Positions 8,301-15,849 are shown, numbered from the stretch's first letter. The stretch: 64,000 nucleotides of DNA from Streptosporangium canum (GCF_900113865.1 NZ_FOQY01000005.1:59388-123387); one strand, 5' to 3'. Numbers and translations are program-made. The notes: a model not told the origin generated them from the sequence alone.

Positions 8301-8560
8301 CGGCCTTCACCCACCAGCCGGAGGAGGAGGTGACGTTCGTCCAGCACCGCGTCTGGCGGGAGCGTGACCGCGTCCGCGATCTCTTCCGGCGGGGCGCCAC
8401 GGTCTACGTCTGCGGCGACGGCCGGCACATGGCGCCCGCCGTACGGGAGAACCTCGTCAGGATCTACCAGGACGCGACGGGCGGCACCGGCGAGGAGGCG
8501 ACCGCGTGGATCGCCGAGGTCGAAAGGAACGGCAGGTACGTGTCCGACGTCTTCGGATGA
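5393..8560 (+). CDS. CYP102-type self-sufficient cytochrome P450:NADPH reductase fusion
   Basis: The 1055-residue protein joins a P450 haem domain (about 1-465) to a diflavin reductase. Visible are the I-helix AGHETTS (271-277), the ExxR helix (ETLRL), and the haem loop FGNGSRSCIGR with the thiolate Cys near 408. These are followed by an FMN flavodoxin domain (LLYGSNSG near 488), an FAD/NADPH ferredoxin-reductase domain (RQYSISSSP and GTGIAPFRGF) and the C-terminal VYVCGDG. This is the P450 BM3 layout and length. Such enzymes hydroxylate medium- to long-chain fatty acids near the omega end with NADPH and O2, in the cytoplasm. A TetR gene lies just upstream. The exact substrate is not readable here. 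Confidence 0.95.
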   Translation: MTDHAGSTRIPQPPMRPIVGNALEIDSDAPVQSMMRLAADLGPVFRMSVPGREMLILSSRELVAEACDESRFDKHVHGPLEHIRDFAGDGLFTAYGEEPNWARAHRILMPAFGPAAMRNYFDDMIDIADQMLTKWERLGADQDIDVADNMTRLTLDTIALSGFGYRFNSFYQREMHPFIDAMVRALSEAGGRSRRVPLQNKLMFVSRRQYEADAALMHDVCDELIARRRQADPGEAPRDLLGLMLSAADPRTGERLDDANIRNQLVTFLIAGHETTSGLLSFAVHLLLDNPDVLRHARDEVDRVLGAETPRFEHLSQLGSIDQILRETLRLYPTAPAFAVHAKHDTVLAERYPLKKGDVLFVLTPSLHRDPSVWAEPERFDPARFAPGARENLPDKAWLPFGNGSRSCIGRAFALQEATLVLSMLLQRFEFWTPRPYDLKVKETLTLKPEGLRIRARVRQAVERPAPAPEPSAPPQDRPVTAHGTPLLLLYGSNSGASEAFARRVAGDGAARGYTVRVAPLDEHVGRLPAEGAVVVVTASYNGRPPDNARDFVAWLSDVPPGALEGVRYAVFGCGSRDWLSTYQAVPTMIDERLRDAGAQRVVARGEADAGGDFFGDFERWYAPFWERLGESLGVKEGEVETGPLYEVEVIPSPSAELVAQNRLGLATVVENRELVDVGSPLGRSKRHIEFALPEGTTYQTGDYLTVLPENHPELVERAARRFGIQADAAVVLHSSRGAMAASLPTGQPLSVRELLGHHVELSAPATRKDLERLAEHAQCPPDRVRLSALAGDPGRHRQEILDKRVSVLDLLDTYPSLDMPFGEFLDMLPAMRVRQYSISSSPRWNPAHCTLTVGVVDAPALSGVGRFRGISSTYLARLRPGDRVPVAVRRPNVPFQPPASNDTPVIMIAAGTGIAPFRGFVQDRALRKAAGEPVGETLLFFGCDHPDVDFLYREELARWEADGVVRVLPAFTHQPEEEVTFVQHRVWRERDRVRDLFRRGATVYVCGDGRHMAPAVRENLVRIYQDATGGTGEEATAWIAEVERNGRYVSDVFG

Positions 8561-8575
8561 TCCCACCGTCGATCC

Positions 8576-8616
8576 GGCCGCGCCGACCGGCGGGTCACCC
8601 CGCCGGCGACGCGGCC
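8576..8616. terminator. two-tier hairpin between convergent genes
   Basis: The inner arms are CCGGCGGG/CCCGCCGG (8587-8594 and 8599-8606, 4-base loop) and the outer arms GGCCGCG/CGCGGCC (8576-8582 and 8610-8616). It lies in the short gap between the P450 fusion and the E1 gene that converge here, so it probably ends both transcripts. No T-tract is seen. Confidence 0.6.
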
Positions 8617-8665
8617 GTGAGCCGGCGATCCCCGCACGACGGCCCGCGGCCCGCCTCGCGAGCGC

Positions 8666-10876
8666 TCAGCCCAGCAGCTTGCGGGCGGCGTCCTCGATCT
8701 CGCCCTCCGACAGCAGCACGTGCCTGGAGGCGTCGCCCAGCGGGATGAAGCTGTCGGCGGAGGTCACCCGGGCGATCCTGCCGGTGAAACCGGCGTCGAG
8801 CAGCTCGGCGACGATGCTCTCCGAGACGCCGCCGGTGCGCCGGGTCTCGTCGGCGATCAGCACCTTGCCGGTCAGCTCCGCCGCGTGCAGCAGGTCGTCG
8901 ATCGGGAGCGGCGACAGCCAGCGCAGATCCAGCACCCGGCAGCTGTATCCCTCCGCGGTGAGCCTGACCGCGGCGCGCAGGCTCATCCGAACGCCGTTGC
9001 CGAAGGTCACGATGGTCAGGTCACGGCCGTCGCCGTAACTGCGGGCGCGGCCGATCGGGATGTGCGTCTCCGCCCAGCGGGCCGGCGGCGCGTACGGCGA
9101 GAGCCAGCCGTTGTCGCCGTCGTCGAACAGGTCGCGGGTGTTGTAGAGGGCGATCGGTTCGAGGAAGACGCAGACGCTGCCGTCGGTGCGGGCGGCGGCC
9201 AGGCAGGTGCGCAGCATCGAGGCCGCGTCGTCGGGGCGGGCGGGAGAGGCGACGACCAGGCCGGGGATGTCGCGCAGCGCGGCGACGGAGTTGTCGTTGT
9301 GGAAGTGGCCCCCGAAGCCCTTCTGGTAGGCGTAGGAGGCGACGCGGACCACCATCGGGTTGCGAAAGGCCCCTCGGGAGAAGAACGACAGCGTCGCGGC
9401 CTCGCCCCGGATCTGGTCCAGCGCGTTGTGCAGGTAGGCCAGATACTGGATCTCGGGCACCGGCAGCAGCCCGGAGACGCCCGACCCCAGCGCCAGGCCG
9501 AGCACGGCCTGCTCGTCGAGGAGCGTGTCGAACACCCGGCCCGCGCCGAAGCGTTTCTGCAGGCCGCGGGTGACGCCGTAGACGCCGCCCTTGCGGGCCA
9601 CGTCCTCGCCGAAGACCAGCACGTCGGGGTGGGCGGCCAGGGTGTCGGCCAGGGTCCGGTTGATCGCCTGGGAGAGGGTCAGCGGGCCCTCCAGCTCGGG
9701 CAGCCTGCCGCCGAAGGCCTTCTCCCTCGAAGCCGCGGCCACGGTGCTGGCCGGGGCGACGGCCTCGGGGGTGCGGGGGGCGAGGGGCTCCATGATCTCG
9801 ACGGCCGAGGTCAGCCGGGAGCGCCGGGAGCTCTCCATGGCCATCTTGAACAGGTGCTCGCGCGTCGTCTCGTAGCGGGTCAGCAGCTCGTCGGGCGTGG
9901 TCAGGCCCGCCTCGACGAGCAGGCGGGCGGTGGCGACGAGCGGGTCGCGCGCCAGGTCGGCGTTGATCTCCCGCTTGGTCCGGTAGGACAGCTCCACGTC
10001 GGAGCCGGCGTGGCCCATCAGTCGGACGGTGCCGATGCGCAGCAGGGCGGGGGAGCGGTGCCTGCGGACGTGCTCGGCGGCGGCTCTCGCCACGTCGTGG
10101 ACGTCGGCCAGGTCGCAGCCGTCGGCCTCGAAGTATTCCAGCAGCCGGTGGCGGGCGGCCGCCACCCAGCCGTCCGGGGTCCGCACGCTGATGCCCAGGC
10201 CGTTGTCCTCGCAGACGAACAGCACCGGCATGGCCAGCCCCTGGTAGGAGGCGTAGGCGGCGGTGTTGAGCCCGGACAGGGCGCTGGCGTGGTTGGCCGA
10301 GGCGTCGCCGAAGCCGCACACCGCGATCGCGTCGCCGGGCCACGCGCCCGCCAGGCCGAGCTGCCGGGCGCGCTCGATGGCGAAGGCCACGCCCACCGCG
10401 CGCGGCAGGTGGCTGGCGATCGTGGAGGTCTGCGGGATCACCGCCAGGTCGGGGTGGCCGAAGACCTTGTGACGGCCGCCCGCCATCGGCTCCTCCGCGG
10501 AGGCGGTCAGGCCCAGCAGGACGTCGCGCAGCCCCTCCTCGGGCAGGCGCCCCGCCATCACGGACCGGGCCAGGTAGAAGGCCCCCGAGCGGTAGTGCAG
10601 CAGGGCGGGATCGGTGACACGGACCGCCGCCGCCACCGCGACGTTGCCCTCGTGCCCGGCCGAGCCGATGGTGTAGAAACCCTCGCCCTGCTCGCGCAGC
10701 CAGCGCGAGGTGACGTCCAGGAGCCTGCTGCCGAGCTGGAACTCGAACAGTTCGCGGCATCGGGCCCCGGTCAGGGTCGTCCCCTCCCGTACGGGCATGC
10801 CGGGATCACGCGGGGCCCCGGGGGAGAGGGCGGTCACCGCCTCGGCGAAATGAGTCTCAACAGTGTCGCGCGCCAC
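8666..10876 (-). CDS. fused alpha-beta E1 component of branched-chain 2-oxoacid dehydrogenase
   Basis: The 736-residue protein contains an E1-alpha half followed by an E1-beta half. The alpha half has EGFYTIGSAGHEGN and the thiamine-diphosphate motif GFGDASANHAS...N. The beta half starts near residue 390 with ALxQAINRTLADTL, then VFGEDVARKGGVYGVTRGL, DTLLDEQ and the C-terminal transketolase domain. Separate alpha and beta chains are usual in Bkd complexes; fused versions occur in some actinobacteria and Bacteroidetes. Its role is decarboxylation of branched-chain 2-oxoacids and acyl transfer to E2 lipoate; no E2 or E3 is nearby. The start is GTG at 10876. A CATAAT box ends six bases before it (10883-10888), so the mRNA may be leaderless. 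Confidence 0.88.
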   Translation of the reverse strand: MARDTVETHFAEAVTALSPGAPRDPGMPVREGTTLTGARCRELFEFQLGSRLLDVTSRWLREQGEGFYTIGSAGHEGNVAVAAAVRVTDPALLHYRSGAFYLARSVMAGRLPEEGLRDVLLGLTASAEEPMAGGRHKVFGHPDLAVIPQTSTIASHLPRAVGVAFAIERARQLGLAGAWPGDAIAVCGFGDASANHASALSGLNTAAYASYQGLAMPVLFVCEDNGLGISVRTPDGWVAAARHRLLEYFEADGCDLADVHDVARAAAEHVRRHRSPALLRIGTVRLMGHAGSDVELSYRTKREINADLARDPLVATARLLVEAGLTTPDELLTRYETTREHLFKMAMESSRRSRLTSAVEIMEPLAPRTPEAVAPASTVAAASREKAFGGRLPELEGPLTLSQAINRTLADTLAAHPDVLVFGEDVARKGGVYGVTRGLQKRFGAGRVFDTLLDEQAVLGLALGSGVSGLLPVPEIQYLAYLHNALDQIRGEAATLSFFSRGAFRNPMVVRVASYAYQKGFGGHFHNDNSVAALRDIPGLVVASPARPDDAASMLRTCLAAARTDGSVCVFLEPIALYNTRDLFDDGDNGWLSPYAPPARWAETHIPIGRARSYGDGRDLTIVTFGNGVRMSLRAAVRLTAEGYSCRVLDLRWLSPLPIDDLLHAAELTGKVLIADETRRTGGVSESIVAELLDAGFTGRIARVTSADSFIPLGDASRHVLLSEGEIEDAARKLLG

Positions 10877-10882
10877 AGCTCG

Positions 10883-10888
10883 ATTATG
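10883..10888 (-). promoter_or_regulatory. -10 box suggesting leaderless E1 transcript
   Basis: CATAAT on the minus strand is followed by six bases and then the GTG start of the E1 fusion. That spacing places the transcription start at or next to the start codon, and there is no purine-rich ribosome site. Confidence 0.45.
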
Positions 10889-11083
10889 TCCCCCCCGACG
10901 CTTCCCGTCCCCGGCGTTGAGGTCTTTCGGCCTTAAAGAGGCGATGGACCGGTCCTATTCGACAGTTATTAATAACAACTTGTCAGATCTATCAACCAAT
11001 TGCCTTCTCTGTACGTCTACTTGAGAGAAGCAACGTGGCACCCTCATGCCGCGTTCAGCCAACGGGGAGGATGGACAACCCGA

Positions 11084-12475
11084 ATGTTGCAACGCACCCG
11101 AGCCGTCATCGTCGCGGTGGCCATGGGAGCCGGAGCCTTCGCTCTCGCTCCTTCCGCGACGGCTGCGGCGGGAACCTCAGCGGATCCTGTCGTCTCCAAT
11201 GTGGAGATCGCCCCCAACCCGGTCGTGGTGACCGGATCACCGGTCACGGCGAAGTTCAGCTTCACCACGACCGCCGCGGGCAAGGCCGAGTTCCAGATCA
11301 AGGCGCCGGGCGTCGGCGTCTGGACCTCGCTCGACCTGAAGCCCAGCCCGCACGGCACCGAGACCAAGTGGACCGCGTCCAAGACGTTCGACGCCAAGAG
11401 CACCGCCGGGCAGTGGAGCTTCCTCGCGATCGCCCACAGCGGCGACGGCAAGGAGGACTCGGCGCGCGGCAAGTTCGCCGTCGACGTCAGGAAGGCCCTC
11501 GACACCAAGATCGTCGACTTCGACGCCTCTCCCGACGACGTCGCCAAGGGCGCCGGCATCGAGGTCTCCGGCAAACTGCTGCGTGACAGCGGTGGCTGGA
11601 GCGGATACGGCGGCCAGTCCGTGACGATCACCTTCCGGGAGAAGGGCACCGACGCCTACCGGCACGTCGCCAAGGTCGGGACCGGCCGCAGCGGCTGGTT
11701 CAAGGCCAGGGTCAAGGCCGACGCCACCGGCTGGTGGCGTGCGGAGTTCGCCGGCAACGGCGGCGCCCGCGCCTCGGTGAGCGACACCGACCGGGTCGAC
11801 GTCAAGGTCGCCCCCAAGGTCGTCGACAGCCGGATCGTCGACTTCGGCGCCCGGCCCGACCCGGTGGACGAGGGTGACAGGCTGAGCGTCCGCGGACGCC
11901 TGCAGCTCGACACCCGGCACGGCTGGGACGGCTACGCGGGCAAGAAGGTCGCCATCCTGTTCCGCGCCGACGGCTCGTCCCGGTGGGACGACGTGGCCCG
12001 CGACTGGACCGACCGCGACGGCCGCTTCGGCGCCGACGTGACGGCCAGGCGTTCCGGTCACTGGCGTGCCGTGTTCGCCGGCGACGACGATGTCAGGGGC
12101 AGCAGCAGCGGCGCCGACCACGTGACGGTCGCCCGGCCCCAGCCGGAGCCGGAGCGCGCCGCCAGCCGCGTCGTCAAGTTCAACGCCTCGCCGGAGCCCG
12201 GCCGCTACGGCCGCTACCTGAAGTTCACCGGCAAGCTCCAGGTGGACGACTCCTCGGGCTGGGAGGGCTACCGCGGCAAGGTCGCGCTGTACTTCAAGGC
12301 CAAGGGCTCGCACAAGTGGAGCTACGTCAAGACCACGCGGTCCAACGGCAGCGGCAACCTCTACACCAAGGCCAGGACCTACAAGTCCGGTTACTGGAAG
12401 TTCGTCTTCAAGGGTGACGGCGACTTCTACGGCGACTCCAGCCGGAGTGACTACGTCCGCGTCGTCAGGCGCTGA
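11084..12475 (+). CDS. secreted protein with three tandem Ig-like repeats
   Basis: From the ATG at 11084 (GGGGAGG 12 bases upstream) the product is 463 residues. The open frame upstream lacks homology-like text and was excluded. Residues 1-28 form a Sec signal peptide (basic start, AVIVAVAMGAGAFALAP, cleavage after ATA). A first domain (about 30-140) starts SNVEIAPNPVVV. Three repeats of about 100 residues follow, each beginning D/A-S-x-I/V-V-x-F-x-A-S/R-P. Each contains GW-x-GY-x-G, then a Gly-x-W/F segment and a final DxVxV. I read them as extracellular beta-sandwich domains of the kind found in actinobacterial stalk proteins. No sortase or lipobox signal is present, so it is probably released. 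A strong hairpin follows the gene. Confidence 0.78.
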   Translation: MLQRTRAVIVAVAMGAGAFALAPSATAAAGTSADPVVSNVEIAPNPVVVTGSPVTAKFSFTTTAAGKAEFQIKAPGVGVWTSLDLKPSPHGTETKWTASKTFDAKSTAGQWSFLAIAHSGDGKEDSARGKFAVDVRKALDTKIVDFDASPDDVAKGAGIEVSGKLLRDSGGWSGYGGQSVTITFREKGTDAYRHVAKVGTGRSGWFKARVKADATGWWRAEFAGNGGARASVSDTDRVDVKVAPKVVDSRIVDFGARPDPVDEGDRLSVRGRLQLDTRHGWDGYAGKKVAILFRADGSSRWDDVARDWTDRDGRFGADVTARRSGHWRAVFAGDDDVRGSSSGADHVTVARPQPEPERAASRVVKFNASPEPGRYGRYLKFTGKLQVDDSSGWEGYRGKVALYFKAKGSHKWSYVKTTRSNGSGNLYTKARTYKSGYWKFVFKGDGDFYGDSSRSDYVRVVRR

Positions 12476-12489
12476 CGGTGAGATCGGGA

Positions 12490-12552
12490 CCCGCTCCCCG
12501 TGAGCGGGCCTGACAACAGACGGCGGCCCGGGTGCTCGAGCACCCGGGCCGC
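12490..12552 (+). terminator. terminator hairpins after Ig-repeat protein gene
   Basis: A perfect 30-base palindrome (12523-12552, 15-bp arms meeting at CTCGAG) follows the stop by 47 bases. A 7-bp hairpin (arms 12490-12496 and 12502-12508) precedes it. There is no T-run after the stem, as is common in actinomycete terminators. Confidence 0.65.
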
Positions 12553-12768
12553 TCTCATGTCCCCGTGCGACTGGCCCCGTGCGACGGTGTCGCCCCCGTG
12601 GAACGGCATGTCCCGGGCGGCGCGCCTGACGGAAACCTCCGGTGCGACGGCGCCGAGCGGCTCTCGGCAAGCCATCCGGCTTGCTGAGATTCGCTTTGCC
12701 CGGAGCAGGCATGGCCGGTGCGAGCATCTCTCTGGAAGTCAGAGCCGATCATGACAACTGGGGGATAA

Positions 12769-13473
12769 ATGCTGCGGAAAGTGATCCTGATCCTGGTCAT
12801 GGGCGTCGCGGCCGGGCCGCTGACCGGGGTGACCGGCGCCGGGGCGGCCGGACCGCCGCCGGCCGCACCCGCCGAGGCCGTCGCGCCCGCTGAGCCTGTC
12901 GCGCCTGCCAAGGCCGCTGAGCCCGCCGTGCCTGCTGCGCCTGCCAAGGCCGCCGATCCTGCTGAGCCCGCCGAGCCCGCCGAGCCCGCCGATCCTGCCG
13001 CTGAGCCCGCCGGTCCTGCCGCGCCTGCCAAGGCCGCCGATCCTGCCGAGGTCGCGGAGGTCGCTGATCCTGCCGTGCCCGCTGCACCCGCCGTGCCTGC
13101 CGAGCCCGCCGCGCCGGAGGTCACTCCGCCCCCCGTCGCCCCCGCCGTCCCGGGGCCCGAGCAGTCGCCCGCCGCACCCGCCGTCCAGCCGGCCCAGCTG
13201 CCGGCCGTCGCCATCGGGTCCGTCTCCATCGGCTCCGTCACCTGGAAGGACATCAAGTTCGGCGGCGGCCTGTGCCCGCCCACGTCGCCGTGCGCGACGG
13301 CCGGCTGCGGTCCGGGCCACATCTGCGTGCCCTCACCCAAGCAGTGCGTCACCACGCCGTGCCCTCAGTACGACTGCGTGTCGCTGGTGCCGCTGCCCAT
13401 GCAGCCCGCCCCGGCCTCCCGGCCGATGGCGGGGGCCCCTTCGGCGGGCAGCTCCGCCCCCCTGCCCATGTGA
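12769..13473 (+). CDS. secreted Ala/Pro-rich protein with seven-cysteine C-terminal domain
   Basis: I do not recognise this 234-residue protein. Residues 1-27 look like a signal peptide (MLRKVILILVMGVAAGPL...GAGAAG). Residues about 28-145 are low-complexity Ala-Pro with alternating Glu/Lys (repeats of AEPA, PAKAADPAE). A short conserved-looking stretch, AIGSVSIGSVTWKDIKFGGG, leads into a compact cysteine-rich block. Its seven cysteines are spaced CPPTSPC, AGCGPGHIC, KQC, TPC, YDC. The odd number leaves one free or paired outside. This resembles a disulfide-bonded knob on an extended stalk. GGGGG precedes the ATG. The gene stands alone between terminators. Confidence 0.65.
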   Translation: MLRKVILILVMGVAAGPLTGVTGAGAAGPPPAAPAEAVAPAEPVAPAKAAEPAVPAAPAKAADPAEPAEPAEPADPAAEPAGPAAPAKAADPAEVAEVADPAVPAAPAVPAEPAAPEVTPPPVAPAVPGPEQSPAAPAVQPAQLPAVAIGSVSIGSVTWKDIKFGGGLCPPTSPCATAGCGPGHICVPSPKQCVTTPCPQYDCVSLVPLPMQPAPASRPMAGAPSAGSSAPLPM

Positions 13474-13622
13474 CTTTTCCCTCAGGCTCACCTCCTCCGC
13501 GTGGCCGCCCGGGGCGCGGGGCGGCGATCCCCGTCATGTGGGCGCGGTGCCGGGCCGGGGCGCGGGAGAGGGGCGGGGAAACCCGGCCGTCGCGTGGAGT
13601 GCCCTTTCGCGGGGGGTGGGCT

Positions 13623-14003
13623 ATGGTCGAGATGATGAGGGAACCGCGGTGGGTCACACCCAGGCCCACTGCCGCAGCGGCCGTGGTGGGCCTTGTTCTC
13701 GCGGTCGTGCTGTCGGCCGTGGCCCCTTCCTCGTGGTCCGGCGGGTGGCGTCCCGCCGACGCCGACACCAGCCTCTGGATTCCCCAGACCGCCGGCGCGC
13801 ACCCGTCGACCGCGCCGAGGCTCGTCCCGGGCGGTACGGAGCACCTGCCGACGGTGGGACAGCTCCGCCATCTCCTCGGCGTGAGCGCCATGGCGGTGGC
13901 CTCCGTCCTCGTGCTGCTCGCCTGGCTGAACGCGGGCCCGGCGGCCAACCCCCGGCGCGGTGTCCAGCGGATCGTCACCCTGCGTAGCCCGCCGCCTTCC
14001 TAG
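13623..14003 (+). CDS. small membrane protein, two predicted segments
   Basis: The ATG at 13623 follows GGGGGGTGGG and opens a 126-residue frame inside a longer open stretch. The product has a hydrophobic segment near residues 17-36 (AAAVVGLVLAVVLSAVAP). An extracellular loop with DADTSLWIPQT follows, then a second segment near 88-105 (AMAVASVLVLLAW) and a basic tail. No known domain is recognisable. Codon bias fits a real gene, but with no homology anchor the call is tentative. Confidence 0.5.
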   Translation: MVEMMREPRWVTPRPTAAAAVVGLVLAVVLSAVAPSSWSGGWRPADADTSLWIPQTAGAHPSTAPRLVPGGTEHLPTVGQLRHLLGVSAMAVASVLVLLAWLNAGPAANPRRGVQRIVTLRSPPPS

Positions 14004-14166
14004 ACTCCCTCCCCTTTTCCGATCTCCGCCGGGCCGTGGGCCCGGTACAGGAGTTCCCCGGGTCATGCGCCGCCGTACGCCCGCGCGTGCCCGAGATCCG
14101 GCTTTCACCCCGGCGGGCCGTCACCGGCCCGCGCCACGGTGAGTCATTCAAGGAGTCGATGTCGTC

Positions 14167-14529
14167 ATGGGTGACATCAGATCGGCAAGCAGGCTGCTGG
14201 AGGAGTACCGGCGGCACACCGCGCAGCTGGAGGAGTTGCGCGCCCTACTGCACGAGCGGCTCGCCGCCGCGCGGGCGGAGCGGGACTCCCTCACCGAGTG
14301 TGACCAGGTGCCGGGACCCGCGACGGCGGACGGGCCGGTCCCGCTCGCCTGGAGGCGTGCCGAGCGCGCCAGGAAGGCCGTCGCCGAGATCGAGGCGGCG
14401 ATCGAACGGCTGGACTTCGGGCTCTACGGCACCTGCCTCCGGTGCGGGGCGTTCATCGCGCTGGAACGGCTGCGCCGTGCCCCCCATGCCCGGCACTGCG
14501 CCGTCTGCGGGCACACCGCGCGGCGCTGA
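14167..14529 (+). CDS. DksA/TraR family zinc-finger protein (first copy)
   Basis: The 120-residue protein has an N-terminal coiled coil (about 1-80) and a C-terminal four-cysteine zinc finger, CLRC...CAVC, preceded by the DksA-type LDFGLYGTC. DksA/TraR proteins insert a coiled coil into the RNA polymerase secondary channel; actinobacterial forms such as RbpA-independent DksA-like proteins are less studied. AGGAG lies 11 bases before the ATG; a nearer ATG at 14159 is out of frame. A related gene follows at 14836. Confidence 0.8.
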   Translation: MGDIRSASRLLEEYRRHTAQLEELRALLHERLAAARAERDSLTECDQVPGPATADGPVPLAWRRAERARKAVAEIEAAIERLDFGLYGTCLRCGAFIALERLRRAPHARHCAVCGHTARR

Positions 14530-14556
14530 CACGCGGCGCTGACACGCGGCGCTGAC
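14521..14556. repeat. 13-bp tandem repeat starting in a stop codon
   Basis: Almost three copies of CGGCGCTGACACG begin at the last codons of the first DksA-like gene, each unit carrying the TGA in the same context. Stop-codon duplication by slippage is the simplest explanation. Confidence 0.75.
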
Positions 14557-14610
14557 CCAGGGCGCTCCCGGCCTGCCCGCGCCACAGCCCGTGGCCGGTT
14601 CAGACAGCTT

Positions 14611-14640
14611 CGAGTCGAGTCGAGTCGGTTCGGTTCGGTT
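14611..14640. repeat. pentanucleotide tandem repeats
   Basis: Three copies of CGAGT are followed directly by three copies of CGGTT in the 306-base gap between the two DksA-like genes. The rest of 14530-14835 shows no open frame with family text; a hairpin-prone GC-rich run is all I see. Confidence 0.75.
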
Positions 14641-14835
14641 CGGGCTGACTCGTGCTGGTTCATGTCGCCCCGGACCGGGGCGGGCCGGGTCTCATCGAGC
14701 CGGACCCCGTCCGGCCGGAGCGGTCCCGGCCTCCGAGCCGGTCCGCCGCTGCCGCCATGCCGCCGCCCGGCCCGCCGGCGCGCCTTCCCCACCTCACTTC
14801 CCGCATGCCCCATTTCCCGAAAGGACCAAAGCATC

Positions 14836-15168
14836 ATGTCCGTCGACACCCACCTCAGCAGCGTCCAGCTCGACATCGTCCGCGAGGAACTGGAGGGACA
14901 GCTGTTCCGCTGGACCAGGCAGCTGACCGACCTGGAGACCGCGGTGAACGACGACGCGGTGGAGGTCTCGACGAAGTCGGGGATCCTCGCCGACATCGTC
15001 TCCGCCGAGCGGAACCTCGCCGTCGTGCGCCAGGCACTTCAGGACGTCACCGAGCTGACCTACGGCCGCTGTGACGGCTGTGGGCTGGCGATCCCCTTCG
15101 AGCGGCTGAAGGCCCGTCCTCTCGCCCGCTTCTGCATGCTGTGCCAGCGCCGTCACGAGACCCGCTGA
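14836..15168 (+). CDS. DksA/TraR family zinc-finger protein (second copy)
   Basis: This 110-residue protein has the same design as its upstream relative. An N-terminal helical hairpin (LDIVREELEGQLFRWTRQL to AERNLAVVRQAL) leads into LTYGRCDGC...FCMLC, a four-cysteine zinc finger near the end. The ATG at 14836 has only a weak site (GAAAGGACC). The two copies differ strongly outside the finger, so this is an old duplication or independent recruitment, not a recent tandem copy. The expected location is cytoplasmic, bound to RNA polymerase. Confidence 0.82.
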   Translation: MSVDTHLSSVQLDIVREELEGQLFRWTRQLTDLETAVNDDAVEVSTKSGILADIVSAERNLAVVRQALQDVTELTYGRCDGCGLAIPFERLKARPLARFCMLCQRRHETR

Positions 15169-15174
15169 GACTCA

Positions 15175-15211
15175 GGTGCCCGTGGCCGCCGGCGAGGCGG
15201 CCGCGGGCACC
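15175..15211. terminator. bidirectional terminator hairpin
   Basis: A 16-bp stem with one mismatch (GGTGCCCG-T-GGCCGCC, 5-base loop, complementary arm to 15211) sits between the second DksA-like gene and the convergent TetR gene. Confidence 0.7.
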
Positions 15212-15236
15212 CGAGACCGATGAACGTTAAAGATCC

Positions 15237-15836
15237 CTAACTCTGGGCCCGCGCGAGCGCCGCGCGGGCCATGCTCCGCAGCAGCCCGGCCATCGCCTCC
15301 GGGTCGAGCTCGCCCGCACTGTGCGGGGTGGAGTTGAGCAGGCCGAAGACGGCGTGGGTGGCGGCGCGCAGGCGTGGCGGGGGGCAGCCCGGGTAGAGCT
15401 CGCTCAGCACGGTGACCCACTCCTCCACGTAGAGCCGCTGCAGGCGGCGGATCTGCCGGCGGGCGGGCTCGGGGACGTTGCCGAGCTCGCGGTCGTGCAC
15501 GGTGATCAGCGCGGGGTGGCTGAGCGCGAACTCGATCTGACCGGTGAGCAGCGCGTCCAGGGCGTGCTCGGCGTCCGGAGCCTCGGTCACGCGGTTGGCC
15601 GCCGAGGTGTGCAGGCGCTCGCTGACGTCCAGCAGCATCTCCGCCAGCAGGGCCTCCTTGCCGCTGAAGTGCCGGTAGAGGGCGGGGCCCGAGGTGCCGA
15701 CCGCGCCGCCGATGTCCTCGATGGAGGTGCCGTGGAAGCCGCGGGCCGCGAACAGCGCGGCGGCCGCCTCCAGGATCTCCGCGCGCCGTGATCCGCGACC
15801 GCGGGTGAGTGGCTGGGCAGTCGTCACACCTCGCAT
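15237..15836 (-). CDS. TetR family regulator of the leucine/acyl-CoA operon
   Basis: The 199-residue protein has a TetR DNA-binding domain (EILEAAAALFAARGFHGTSIEDIGGAVGTSGPALYRHFSGKEALL) and a helical ligand domain. ATG 15836 is taken; a GTG three codons in is an alternative. It is transcribed divergently from the carboxylase operon at 15926, and two related GTTAA-type palindromes fill the 89-base gap. By analogy with other acyl-CoA-responsive TetR repressors I infer that it represses itself and the operon until an acyl-CoA intermediate binds. Confidence 0.88.
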   Translation of the reverse strand: MRGVTTAQPLTRGRGSRRAEILEAAAALFAARGFHGTSIEDIGGAVGTSGPALYRHFSGKEALLAEMLLDVSERLHTSAANRVTEAPDAEHALDALLTGQIEFALSHPALITVHDRELGNVPEPARRQIRRLQRLYVEEWVTVLSELYPGCPPPRLRAATHAVFGLLNSTPHSAGELDPEAMAGLLRSMARAALARAQS

Positions 15837-15849
15837 GGTAGACGGTGAG

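Noticed and set aside
5252..8566. A 1104-codon open frame on the minus strand opposite the P450 fusion
   Set aside because: It mirrors the GC-rich third-position pattern of the CYP102 gene and has no domain text; the plus-strand protein shows full family motifs.
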